From Bacillus sp. BA3 (GTDB lineage: Bacteria > Bacillota > Bacilli > Bacillales > DSM-1321), in assembly GCA_002835675.1 (NCBI GenBank), contig PIZR01000002.1, positions 284,589-327,582 of the forward strand: 42,994 bases of DNA, read 5' to 3'. The notes below the pieces were generated by a model. That model was not told the origin of the DNA. It searched no databases and worked only from the letters and a program-made list of their open reading frames with translations. The translations under genes and the position numbers were made by a program. This document shows, in pieces, positions 36,499-42,994 of the stretch; the first letter of the stretch is position 1, and every line of letters begins with the position of its first letter.

Positions 36499-37596
36499 TC
36501 ATTTTCTTCCATTCAAGATATGTTTTTCATTTTGCAGGAATTGGCTCCTTGAATTCCTCATGCGAGCAATTCGCTCCTCTGCCATCCTATCCGCGGCTTT
36601 ATAAGTTGGGATTTGATCACGTTTTGCAATCTCGATGACTCTTTCAATTGTATCATAAACCGTTTCCACTTTCTTAAGGGCTCTTTCCCGATTATACCCT
36701 AAAAGCTCATCGGCCACGTTTATGACTCCACCTGCATTAATAACATAATCAGGGGCGTATATAATACCTTTTTCATGAATTTGATCGCCATGAACAGTTT
36801 CTTTTAACTGATTATTGGCCGCACCTGCAATGACCTTCGCCTTGATTTGATTGATTGTTTGATCATTTATGACAGCCCCTAAAGCACACGGTGCATAGAT
36901 ATCACAGTCGACTCCATAAATTTCATCTGGATTAACTGCGGACGCCCCAAAGGATTCAACCGCACGGGCCACGCTTTCTTTATTGATATCCGTAACGATC
37001 AGCTTGGCGCCCTCCTCATGAAGGTGACGGCATAAGTTATAAGAAACATTCCCGACGCCTTGGACCGCAACCACCTTACCTTCTAAAGAATCAGTTCCGA
37101 ATGCCTCTTTTGCAGCAGCCTTCATACCTCGGTATACCCCATATGCAGTTACAGGGGAAGGATTACCCGAAGAACCGAATGCAGGGGAAATCCCAGTGAC
37201 AAAATCCGTCTCCTCATGAATGAGATCCATATCCTCAACCGTTGTACCTACATCTTCAGCTGTTATATAACGCCCATTCAGCCCTTGGATATATCTTCCG
37301 AATGCACGGAACATCTCTTCATTTTTATCCTTACGCGGGTCGCCGATGATGACGGTCTTCCCCCCGCCTAAATTCAAACCTGCAGCGGCGTTCTTATATG
37401 TCATTCCTCTCGAAAGCCTTAAGGCATCTTCAATGGCATCTTCTTCAGATGCATACGTCCACATCCTTGTGCCTCCAAGCGCAGGCCCTAATGTTGTATC
37501 ATGAATGGCAATGATCGCTTTCAAACCCGATTGTTTGTCCTGACAGAATAGCAGTTGCTCGTAATCATACTTCTCAAGATATTTAAAAATTTCCAT
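36499..37596 (-). CDS. bcd: Leucine (branched-chain amino acid) dehydrogenase
   Basis: This NAD-dependent enzyme deaminates Leu, Ile and Val to the 2-oxoacids used by BKD. The 365-residue protein has the Glu/Leu/Phe/Val dehydrogenase pattern: [14 protein letters not shown], the catalytic-Lys region [16 protein letters not shown] at about residues 77-92, and the [13 protein letters not shown] nucleotide loop near 180. The ATG at 37596 follows GGGAGG by eight bases. It is the first gene of the operon, about 150 bases downstream of a sigma-54 promoter. Confidence 0.95.
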   Translation of the reverse strand: MEIFKYLEKYDYEQLLFCQDKQSGLKAIIAIHDTTLGPALGGTRMWTYASEEDAIEDALRLSRGMTYKNAAAGLNLGGGKTVIIGDPRKDKNEEMFRAFGRYIQGLNGRYITAEDVGTTVEDMDLIHEETDFVTGISPAFGSSGNPSPVTAYGVYRGMKAAAKEAFGTDSLEGKVVAVQGVGNVSYNLCRHLHEEGAKLIVTDINKESVARAVESFGASAVNPDEIYGVDCDIYAPCALGAVINDQTINQIKAKVIAGAANNQLKETVHGDQIHEKGIIYAPDYVINAGGVINVADELLGYNRERALKKVETVYDTIERVIEIAKRDQIPTYKAADRMAEERIARMRNSRSQFLQNEKHILNGRK

Positions 37597-37760
37597 AAAG
37601 GAATCCTCCCTAGATGTTTTAATACATGTCAGATATGAGGACACTGAATTTCTCCTCATTCCTACTTGTTCCCACGTTCATTTTAAATAAAATCCGCTAC
37701 TCACATGATATTTTCCCTATGGGGAATGGTTCCCTTGAAAAATCCATACACCTTTAAATA

Positions 37761-37776
37761 TGCAAATAACATGCCA
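37761..37776 (-). promoter_or_regulatory. Sigma-54 (SigL) promoter of the bcd-bkd operon
   Basis: On the minus strand TGGCAT (37776-37771), five bases, then TTGCA (37765-37761) match the -24/-12 consensus TGGCAC-N5-TTGCA with one mismatch and exact spacing. Transcription would begin near 37750. The activator gene bkdR lies just upstream. Confidence 0.85.
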
Positions 37777-37789
37777 ATAAAATACATAA

Positions 37790-37803
37790 TGAGAGCGTTT
37801 TTA
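37790..37803 (-). promoter_or_regulatory. Possible CcpA site (cre)
   Basis: TAAAAACGCTCTCA on the minus strand matches TGWAANCGNTNWCA at 13 of 14 positions. It lies 14 bases upstream of the -24 element, so bound CcpA-HPr could block activation during growth on glucose. Confidence 0.5.
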
Positions 37804-37902
37804 TCCAAAATAAGGAGATGCTGGTTTATATGTTGGGCAACTATAGCCTATAACAAATTGAAAAAAATTTCATGTTAGAAGTGGAGTCTCGCTTAAATTA
37901 AA

Positions 37903-37917
37903 ATAAATCAGAAAATT
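37903..37917 (-). promoter_or_regulatory. Possible CodY box
   Basis: AATTTTCTGATTTAT on the minus strand matches AATTTTCWGAAAATT at 11 of 15 positions. CodY control of bkd is known in B. subtilis, which makes the site plausible. Confidence 0.4.
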
Positions 37918-37920
37918 CCG

Positions 37921-37936
37921 TGCAATTTTTTTCATA
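37921..37936 (-). promoter_or_regulatory. Candidate BkdR-binding box 1
   Basis: Plus-strand TGCAATTTTTTTCATA, identical to the sequence at 40071-40086. It lies about 145 bases upstream of the sigma-54 -24 element, a usual distance for an upstream activating site. Confidence 0.5.
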
Positions 37937-37953
37937 GTGCGCAATTACTTGCG

Positions 37954-37969
37954 TGCAAAAAATTTCACA
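37954..37969 (-). promoter_or_regulatory. Candidate BkdR-binding box 2
   Basis: Plus-strand TGCAAAAAATTTCACA follows the same TGCAA-W-TTTCA plan as box 1, in the same orientation, 33 bases away (about three helical turns). It overlaps the bkdR stop codon at 37965-37967. CGCAA-TTAC-TTGCG at 37940-37953 forms a palindrome between the two. Confidence 0.42.
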
Positions 37970-40022
37970 GTTTTAGTTTTTCCATTTTGTAATATAGATT
38001 TCTGACAGATATCCCAAGAGCTTTTGCCGTAAGTGTTTTATTTCCCTTGTGGGTATGGAACGCTTGCTGAATGATATCGGCTTCATACTGGTCTATTATC
38101 TCCGAGAGCGGTTTCCCCGATACGTAGCCAAAAGGGTTCATTAATAATTTCTCTTGCTTTACTGGAATCTCTTCGATAAAATCCGGAATATGCTGTATAT
38201 CAATGATCGTCTCGTTCAATTTCATGAAAATGATTGCCCGTCCTAAGATATTTTCCAGTTCCCTAACATTACCTGGCCAGTTGTAGATTTGCATTTTATG
38301 TATAGCTGCTGCTGTAATTCCCTCTATGCTTCGTCCATACTCCTGATTGATTTTATTAATCAAATGCTCCGCCAATTCTCTCAAATCCTCTTTTCTCTTT
38401 CTTAATGGAGCAATGAAAATAGGCATGCGGTTCAGCCTGAAATATAAGTCTTCCCTGAATGATCCGTTTGCGATTGCCTCTTCGAGATTGATATTCGTAG
38501 CGGCTATGACCCGGACATTGATGGGAATCGGCTTCGTCCCCCCCACTCTGACGATTTCCTTTTCTTGTAAAACTCGAAGTAACTTAGCTTGGATGTTGGC
38601 TGGTAATTCACCAATTTCGTCCAAAAAGATACTCCCTTGATTTGCCTCTTCAAAAAAACCGACCTTTCCGCCCCTATTTGCTCCTGTAAAGGCTCCTTCA
38701 TCATAACCGAACAGTTCACTTTCAAGTAATGATTCCGAGATGGCCGCACAATTTACACGAACGAATTTATTGAATTTCCTATCGCTCGCATTATGGATGG
38801 CATGTGCAAATAACTCTTTGCCAGTCCCTGATTCCCCTCTTAATAAGACAGTAGCAGGTGTTCTTGCCGATAATTTCGCCTGTTCAATGGGAAGCTTCAT
38901 CTCTTCGGAAGCCCCGATTATATCATCAAAGGAATATTTAGCCTGCAATGTCCGGATGATCTGTCTTGCCCGATTCAGTTCGTGGGTCAGGGCTTGAATT
39001 TCCGATACATCATGAATGACGCCAACGCTCCCTTTCAGGCACCCGTCCACAATGATTGGAGCAACATTCACGATCACTTCCTTATGTTTTGGGCCGACAC
39101 GCATATTGACACCCCGAACAGGCTTTTTTGTCTGAAGTACTTTCATATGCATACTTTCACCTTCATAAATATCGATGGAAGCCGGCTTACCGATCACTTG
39201 GGTCTTTGTTAATCCCGTGATTCTTGTATATGCCGGATTGATCAAAAGCCCCCTGCCTTGATCATCCACAACGGATATGGCTTCATCACTGGATTGAATG
39301 ATCGCCTGAAGCATCGTCTGTATCTCTTTTAAATCGGTGATCTGCTCCGCCAATTGTACAGCTTCCGTTTTATTCCTAAACACTGAAAAAGCCCCTATGA
39401 TTTCCTTATCGGCATTCACAAGAGGTATCCTTGTCGTTATGAGTTCCATTCCATTGCTAAGGGTGATTTCCTGATTCACTTCTTTTTGGTTTGTTTGCAT
39501 CACTCGCAGCAATCCAGTTGAAGGGATGAAATCTTTGATATGTCTGCCTATCACATCCTCGCGCTTTGTGTCAGTTGCTCGTTCGGCACTATCATTGAAC
39601 ATGATGATGAATCCTCCATGATCAATCACCACCATCCCTTCACTGGTCGTATTAAGGATCAAGTCCATTTTTGCCGAGGTATTCTCCAATTTACTTATTA
39701 AACGATTTTTCTCTTCAAACAACTTAGTCATAATGAGGGCGACACTTCCAGGAATGAGAATCGTTTGTTCGTCCATGTCCCTTTTTATCCTTTTATAGAC
39801 AGAAGGGTCTCCGGTCGTATCAAAAATGATGTCCAAATCCCGCTCCAATCCAAGGCTCCAATTAGTCACTGAAGGGATCCCTCGTTCCTTTGCAGCAAGC
39901 ATCCCTTCAGCGGATTCATTCTTATCAGCCATACAAACAATGGAGAATACTTCACTTTCCGATAGGAGTTTCAACACGGTTGTCCCTCCCACTCCTCCCC
40001 CTACTATCATGACCTTTTGCAT
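37965..40022 (-). CDS. bkdR: Sigma-54-dependent activator BkdR
   Basis: This regulator switches on the bkd operon when branched-chain amino acids are present. The 685-residue protein has an N-terminal Rossmann-like part ([14 protein letters not shown]), two PAS domains at about 110-225 and 235-345, then an AAA+ domain. That domain has Walker A GESGTGKE near 396, the sigma-54 contact motif GAFTGA near 445 and Walker [12 protein letters not shown] Fis-type helix-turn-helix ([18 protein letters not shown]) forms the last 30 residues. The ATG follows AAGGGGG by seven bases. It reads toward bcd, 368 bases away. Confidence 0.95.
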   Translation of the reverse strand: MQKVMIVGGGVGGTTVLKLLSESEVFSIVCMADKNESAEGMLAAKERGIPSVTNWSLGLERDLDIIFDTTGDPSVYKRIKRDMDEQTILIPGSVALIMTKLFEEKNRLISKLENTSAKMDLILNTTSEGMVVIDHGGFIIMFNDSAERATDTKREDVIGRHIKDFIPSTGLLRVMQTNQKEVNQEITLSNGMELITTRIPLVNADKEIIGAFSVFRNKTEAVQLAEQITDLKEIQTMLQAIIQSSDEAISVVDDQGRGLLINPAYTRITGLTKTQVIGKPASIDIYEGESMHMKVLQTKKPVRGVNMRVGPKHKEVIVNVAPIIVDGCLKGSVGVIHDVSEIQALTHELNRARQIIRTLQAKYSFDDIIGASEEMKLPIEQAKLSARTPATVLLRGESGTGKELFAHAIHNASDRKFNKFVRVNCAAISESLLESELFGYDEGAFTGANRGGKVGFFEEANQGSIFLDEIGELPANIQAKLLRVLQEKEIVRVGGTKPIPINVRVIAATNINLEEAIANGSFREDLYFRLNRMPIFIAPLRKRKEDLRELAEHLINKINQEYGRSIEGITAAAIHKMQIYNWPGNVRELENILGRAIIFMKLNETIIDIQHIPDFIEEIPVKQEKLLMNPFGYVSGKPLSEIIDQYEADIIQQAFHTHKGNKTLTAKALGISVRNLYYKMEKLKL

Positions 40023-40070
40023 GAGCCATCCCCCTTAAGATATAATTACCCCTTTTATTAGATCAATCTA

Positions 40071-40086
40071 TGCAATTTTTTTCATA
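40071..40086 (-). promoter_or_regulatory. Candidate BkdR-binding box 3, upstream of bkdR
   Basis: TGCAATTTTTTTCATA, an exact 16-base copy of box 1, lies 49 bases upstream of the bkdR start codon. Autoregulation by BkdR is suggested. Confidence 0.48.
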
Positions 40087-40227
40087 CTTCACACCATTTT
40101 ACCATATCGGCTCCCTTTAAAAACAGCCACCAACTCCCAGCCATTATCTACATTCCCGAAACTTGACAAATAATTTATATCCTTTATCATTTTTTAAAGA
40201 CGGAATTTTCGGAAGGGATTTGACTGC

Positions 40228-40464
40228 ATGAAACGTTTAATCGCTTTTTTGATTCTTTTTATACCCGGTGCCTTTGCTGCCTATGGCATAAAAATAATGA
40301 GGGACATGGTGTTCGGTATTCTACAGCCTCCCTATCCAGTCCTTTGGCTGCAATTTTTAATAGGACTTCTCATTACGATTGGCGGAATAGCCTTCATCGC
40401 CGGCTTCGTCCTTCATCGAGATCGAAAACAAAATAAGGTCCAAAGCAGGTTCAATAAATTTTAA
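40228..40464 (+). CDS. yqzF: DUF2627 family membrane protein (YqzF)
   Basis: This is a 78-residue protein with two membrane helices (RLIAFLILFIPGAFAAYGIK and, after a PPYPVLWLQ turn, FLIGLLITIGGIAFIAGFVL) and a basic cytoplasmic tail. It matches the DUF2627/YqzF pattern, and the place next to yqiK and bkdR agrees with B. subtilis. The function is unknown. GGAAGG lies about 11 bases before the ATG. It is divergent from bkdR and convergent with yqiK. Confidence 0.85.
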   Translation: MKRLIAFLILFIPGAFAAYGIKIMRDMVFGILQPPYPVLWLQFLIGLLITIGGIAFIAGFVLHRDRKQNKVQSRFNKF

Positions 40465-40468
40465 ACGC

Positions 40469-40507
40469 AAAAAGAAGGTGCCATGTATCATATGGCACCT
40501 TCTTTCT
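40469..40507. terminator. Bidirectional terminator between yqzF and yqiK
   Basis: AGAAGGTGCCAT (40473-40484) and ATGGCACCTTCT (40492-40503) pair, with A-rich DNA on the left and T-rich on the right. Confidence 0.9.
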
Positions 40508-41242
40508 TTATCTTGATTTCAATCCTTCCCTGACCCGTACGGCTGCCTCGGGAAAATCGGTTATGATGCCGCTGCACCCCAATTTGAATAGCCTCTTCAT
40601 CTCGGCTTCTTTATTAATGGTATATGGCCGTACAGGAACACCCATACTCACAGATGTTTGAATGAGCGCATCAGGGACAACCCGGATATTTGGATGGATT
40701 GCACTTCCTCCTATTGCCTTGGCATATATCCAAGGCATGTATAGACCATCCCTATAAAGCGGTGCGGTTTCCAATTCAGGTGCCAATTGATGGCAATTGA
40801 CCAAGCTATAATGATTGAAAGAAGAAAGGATAATCCTTTCCTCCATATCGTAAGTACGGATGAGTCGGATGACTTTCTCTTCTAAGCCTGGATACAAAAA
40901 AAGTGTATTTTTTAACTCAATGTTGCAAAAAAGCTGATTATCGTCAAGCCAAATGAATAGTTCTTCAAGTGTCGGAATCTTTTCTTTACCCAATTTACCA
41001 TTATAGTTTGAAGAAGCATTAAGGTTTTTCAACTCCTTCAAGGTCCTGTCTTTTACATATCCCGAGGCATTCGTGGTCCGATCGAGCTTTTCATCGTGAA
41101 TGATGACCACTTCCCCATCTTTTGAGAGCTGGACATCCGTTTCAATACCGTCCGCCCCGACACGGGCAGCTTCTTTGAACGCCGACATCGTATTTTCCGG
41201 ATGTGTTCCTGCTGAGCCTCGATGTGCAAAGATTAAGGTCAT
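40508..41242 (-). CDS. yqiK: Glycerophosphodiester phosphodiesterase (YqiK)
   Basis: This enzyme hydrolyses glycerophosphodiesters to glycerol-3-phosphate and an alcohol. The 244-residue TIM-barrel protein carries FAHRGSAGTHPENT with the catalytic His and Arg at residues 7-8, GIETDVQLSKDG with the metal-binding Glu and Asp near 37-39, and IIHDEKLDRTT with the second His near 53. There is no signal peptide, so it is probably cytoplasmic. Its position between bkdR/yqzF and spo0A matches B. subtilis yqiK. Confidence 0.92.
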   Translation of the reverse strand: MTLIFAHRGSAGTHPENTMSAFKEAARVGADGIETDVQLSKDGEVVIIHDEKLDRTTNASGYVKDRTLKELKNLNASSNYNGKLGKEKIPTLEELFIWLDDNQLFCNIELKNTLFLYPGLEEKVIRLIRTYDMEERIILSSFNHYSLVNCHQLAPELETAPLYRDGLYMPWIYAKAIGGSAIHPNIRVVPDALIQTSVSMGVPVRPYTINKEAEMKRLFKLGCSGIITDFPEAAVRVREGLKSR

Positions 41243-41313
41243 GGAGAAACGCCGCCTCTCTCAATAATGGTTATATCCCAATGTTATGAACAGAAACAGC
41301 AAATTATTTTCAT

Positions 41314-41735
41314 CTAGTTCAATACTTTAATAAAATGCAGTTGATTATTTTCTGCATAGAAGGTTCCTTTCGTCAAATCACTCAATTTTTTTTGCATGCT
41401 TTTGATTTGCAAGCAAGCATCCGGAAAAGCCATTTGACCAATCGTAATTTCCCCTCCCCCTTTTGATTCAAGCATATCCATGATTGACTTCCGTTTTTCA
41501 TCCAATATATATATTGGAAACCATCAACCTCTCGTATTGATTTCCTGTTTGTTCATATTGAAAATTTTGCTCACAAGTCAATTCTCCAAGAGGCGTTTGA
41601 TACACTTCAAGCTTTTCATTATTGATTCAAGTTTCAAGTTTCATTATTATTGATTTATATAAAAGCAAAGTCTCATTCAATTCTTCCTTTAAAACTAAAA
41701 CATATTTTGTCTTCCCAATTCCTCAATCAGCGTCT
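41314..41735 (-). pseudogene. Decayed gene with internal stop and AT-run frameshift
   Basis: On the minus strand protein-like sequence runs from about 41735 to a TAA at 41314, but broken. An upstream part (KEELNETLLLYKSIIMKLET) ends at TGA 41629-41627. The same frame goes on with INNEKLEVYQTPLGELTCEQ and NFQYEQTGNQYERLMVSNIY until it stops just past an AT repeat at 41505-41515. The next part, DEKRKSIMDMLESKGGGEIT and onward, continues in another frame to the stop. Adding one AT unit would join the last two parts. I do not recognise the family, and no ribosome-binding site precedes the last open frame. Confidence 0.5.
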
Positions 41736-42591
41736 ATAAATAACCTGAAAGAAATTTTACCAAAAAATATCATAAATTTAGTTTAATATCCGTTTCAATA
41801 GTGTACAAAAAAAGATTGTCCAAAATGGAAAACCTCCAATATGTTTTGCGCCTCTGAACTTTATAACTTAAGATTAAACTATGCTTCTTTTTTAACGAGC
41901 TTCTTCTACTTTTTTAAACATTTCTCCCCTCCGGTCCTTTTCTAACAGGTTTCCGGATTCCCATTACACCAGCTTTATCACTCGTTTAAGTCCACTTTAT
42001 TAACTGAGTTGAATCTGTTACGGAATCGAAAGGTAAAATAACCGACATTATTTAGCAACTATTTTCCAACTGTGTTGCAATGCGCATAGTCGAGTGTTTG
42101 AAAATGTGCGTATAAAGATGCCTGACCTTACAAATTTACAAACGAAGTCGGCAAGTCGAAATCATAAAAAAAACGCCCAACAATGGACGTCATGACTCTT
42201 CCCTATAAAATATTTGATTGACCGTGATTTCCTTTCACTAATGAGCTTTGCATTGTTAAAAAGGTTCACTGGCCTCTTTTTCGTAGCGGTTATACTGATA
42301 TACACTTAGCCCTATAATTGCGCAAATTCCGTTCGGGTCATACGATGGTCATGACGTCATTCTTTCAATCGATACGGATTGACATAAATACCAGGCCCCT
42401 ATACAAAAATAATAGCCGCCCAGTTTGGACGACTGCGGAATTTTCCTATATACTGACTCGTAACGATGCCGTTTATCCGCAAAATACGATCAGTCTTTAT
42501 TGATATTCCACCGGAAAGTTTATCGGATTAGCGATAAATTCACGGTTAAATTCCCGTCCAAATTGCCGTCAAATCAACGATCCTACACTTG
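41736..42591. other. Intergenic region downstream of spo0A, no intact gene
   Basis: About 0.85 kb without a convincing gene. On the plus strand from 42241 a short stretch reads MSFALLKRFTGLFFVAVILI before a stop, and a 61-codon frame at 42318-42503 follows; neither has a ribosome-binding site. A weak promoter-like pair TTGAAA/TATGAT on the minus strand near 41775-41805 faces the decayed gene. A weak hairpin sits at 42519-42541. Confidence 0.45.
42519..42541 (-). terminator. Weak hairpin after spo0A
   Basis: TTTATCG and CGATAAA form a 7-base-pair stem about 50 bases after the spo0A stop, followed on the minus strand by CTTTCC. It is AT-rich and lacks a good T tract. Confidence 0.35.
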
Positions 42592-42994
42592 TCAAGAAGC
42601 TTTGTGTTCGAGGCGCAGCTTATCGGCAACCATGGCAATGAATTCGGAATTTGTAGGTTTTGCCTTAGTCATGCTTACGGTATATCCGAAAAGGGATGAA
42701 ATGGATTCTATATTGCCACGGCTCCAGGCCACTTCAATCGCATGCCTGATAGCACGTTCAACACGGCTCGCCGTAGTATTGTATTTTTTTGCGATATCCG
42801 GATATAAAACTTTGGTGATGGAACCCAATAGTTCAATATCATTATATACCATGGATATGGCTTCCCTTAAATACAAATAGCCCTTTATATGTGCAGGGAC
42901 TCCAATCTCGTGAATGATGCTTGTGATGCTGGCATCGAGGTTCTTCGGCTTGGATTCATTTTGGGGACGATAGCTAAACTGACTATGATTTTTT
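42592..42994 (-). CDS. spo0A: Stage 0 sporulation response regulator Spo0A, C-terminal part
   Basis: Spo0A is the master regulator of entry into sporulation; phosphorylated Spo0A binds 0A boxes. Only the last 133 or so residues lie in the window, and the gene runs off the right edge. The visible part is the end of the linker ([16 protein letters not shown]) and the whole DNA-binding effector domain. It includes [39 protein letters not shown] with the recognition helix, and the C-terminal [18 protein letters not shown], essentially as in B. subtilis. The receiver domain is outside the window. Confidence 0.97.
   Translation of the reverse strand, partial: KNHSQFSYRPQNESKPKNLDASITSIIHEIGVPAHIKGYLYLREAISMVYNDIELLGSITKVLYPDIAKKYNTTASRVERAIRHAIEVAWSRGNIESISSLFGYTVSMTKAKPTNSEFIAMVADKLRLEHKAS

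Noticed and set aside
41505..41516. CCAATATATATATTGG palindrome as an operator
   Set aside because: It is an AT microsatellite that lies inside coding-like sequence and is better explained as a frameshift site.
42318..42503. Plus-strand open frame of 61 codons downstream of spo0A
   Set aside because: TTG start without a ribosome-binding site, no recognisable domain, and its neighbour frames are broken. At best a remnant.
1..42994. CRISPR arrays, transposases, prophage genes, tRNA or rRNA genes
   Set aside because: No regularly spaced repeats, no transposase or integrase motifs and no recognisable tRNA or rRNA sequence were found on reading the window.

Overview
The window reads as chromosomal DNA of an endospore-forming, low-GC Bacillaceae bacterium. 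My best guess is Peribacillus or a close relative, but this rests on recognising protein families and gene order, not on a search. At the right edge, on the minus strand, is the C-terminal part of spo0A, the sporulation master regulator. From there leftward the order closely follows the spo0A to yqj region of Bacillus subtilis: yqiK, yqzF, bkdR, the bkd operon, brxB, artPQR, yqjA, yqjC, yqjD, yqjE, polymerase IV, gndA, zwf, rnz, proI, yqjP, yqjQ. Almost all genes are on the minus strand, and the intergenic gaps carry clear rho-independent terminators. I see no prophage, transposase, rRNA, tRNA or CRISPR array.

Layout from left to right. (1) 1-6400: an exported NlpC/P60 cell-wall hydrolase, a DUF3221 lipoprotein, a short-chain dehydrogenase, an MBL-fold hydrolase, proI behind a proline T-box riboswitch, a VOC-family protein and a RacA-like chromosome-anchoring protein. 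(2) 6380-9360: a three-gene ABC importer of the TrpXYZ type. (3) 9400-16500: a YisP-like squalene/phytoene synthase homologue, RNase Z, the oxidative pentose-phosphate enzymes Zwf and GndA facing each other, two tiny genes absent from most gene calls, and DNA polymerase IV. (4) 16860-22040: a PepT-like M20 peptidase, a carboxyltransferase plus methylmalonyl-CoA epimerase pair, the 31-residue stressosome anchor Prli42, an L,D-transpeptidase and a DUF939 membrane protein. (5) 22200-25600: the ArtPQR amino-acid importer, a dispersed structured repeat between twin terminators, and bacilliredoxin BrxB. (6) 25780-31020: methylmalonyl-CoA mutase (mutA, mutB) with its GTPase chaperone MeaB. (7) 31600-40100: the branched-chain 2-oxoacid dehydrogenase operon (bcd, lpdV, bkdAA, bkdAB, bkdB) with its sigma-54 activator BkdR. 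(8) 40200-42994: yqzF, yqiK, a decayed gene, about 0.8 kb without an intact gene, and spo0A.

The coherent theme is branched-chain amino-acid and propionyl-CoA catabolism. Leucine dehydrogenase and the BKD complex make acyl-CoAs from Leu, Ile and Val. Ile and Val yield propionyl-CoA, which the carboxyltransferase, epimerase and mutase can carry to succinyl-CoA. The ptb and buk genes that sit in the B. subtilis bkd operon are absent here, and mutA-mutB-meaB lies immediately downstream. The regulatory DNA is informative: a sigma-54 -24/-12 element lies upstream of bcd, with cre-like and CodY-like sites beside it. A 16-base motif occurs exactly both at the end of bkdR and in the bkdR upstream region, and is a candidate BkdR operator.
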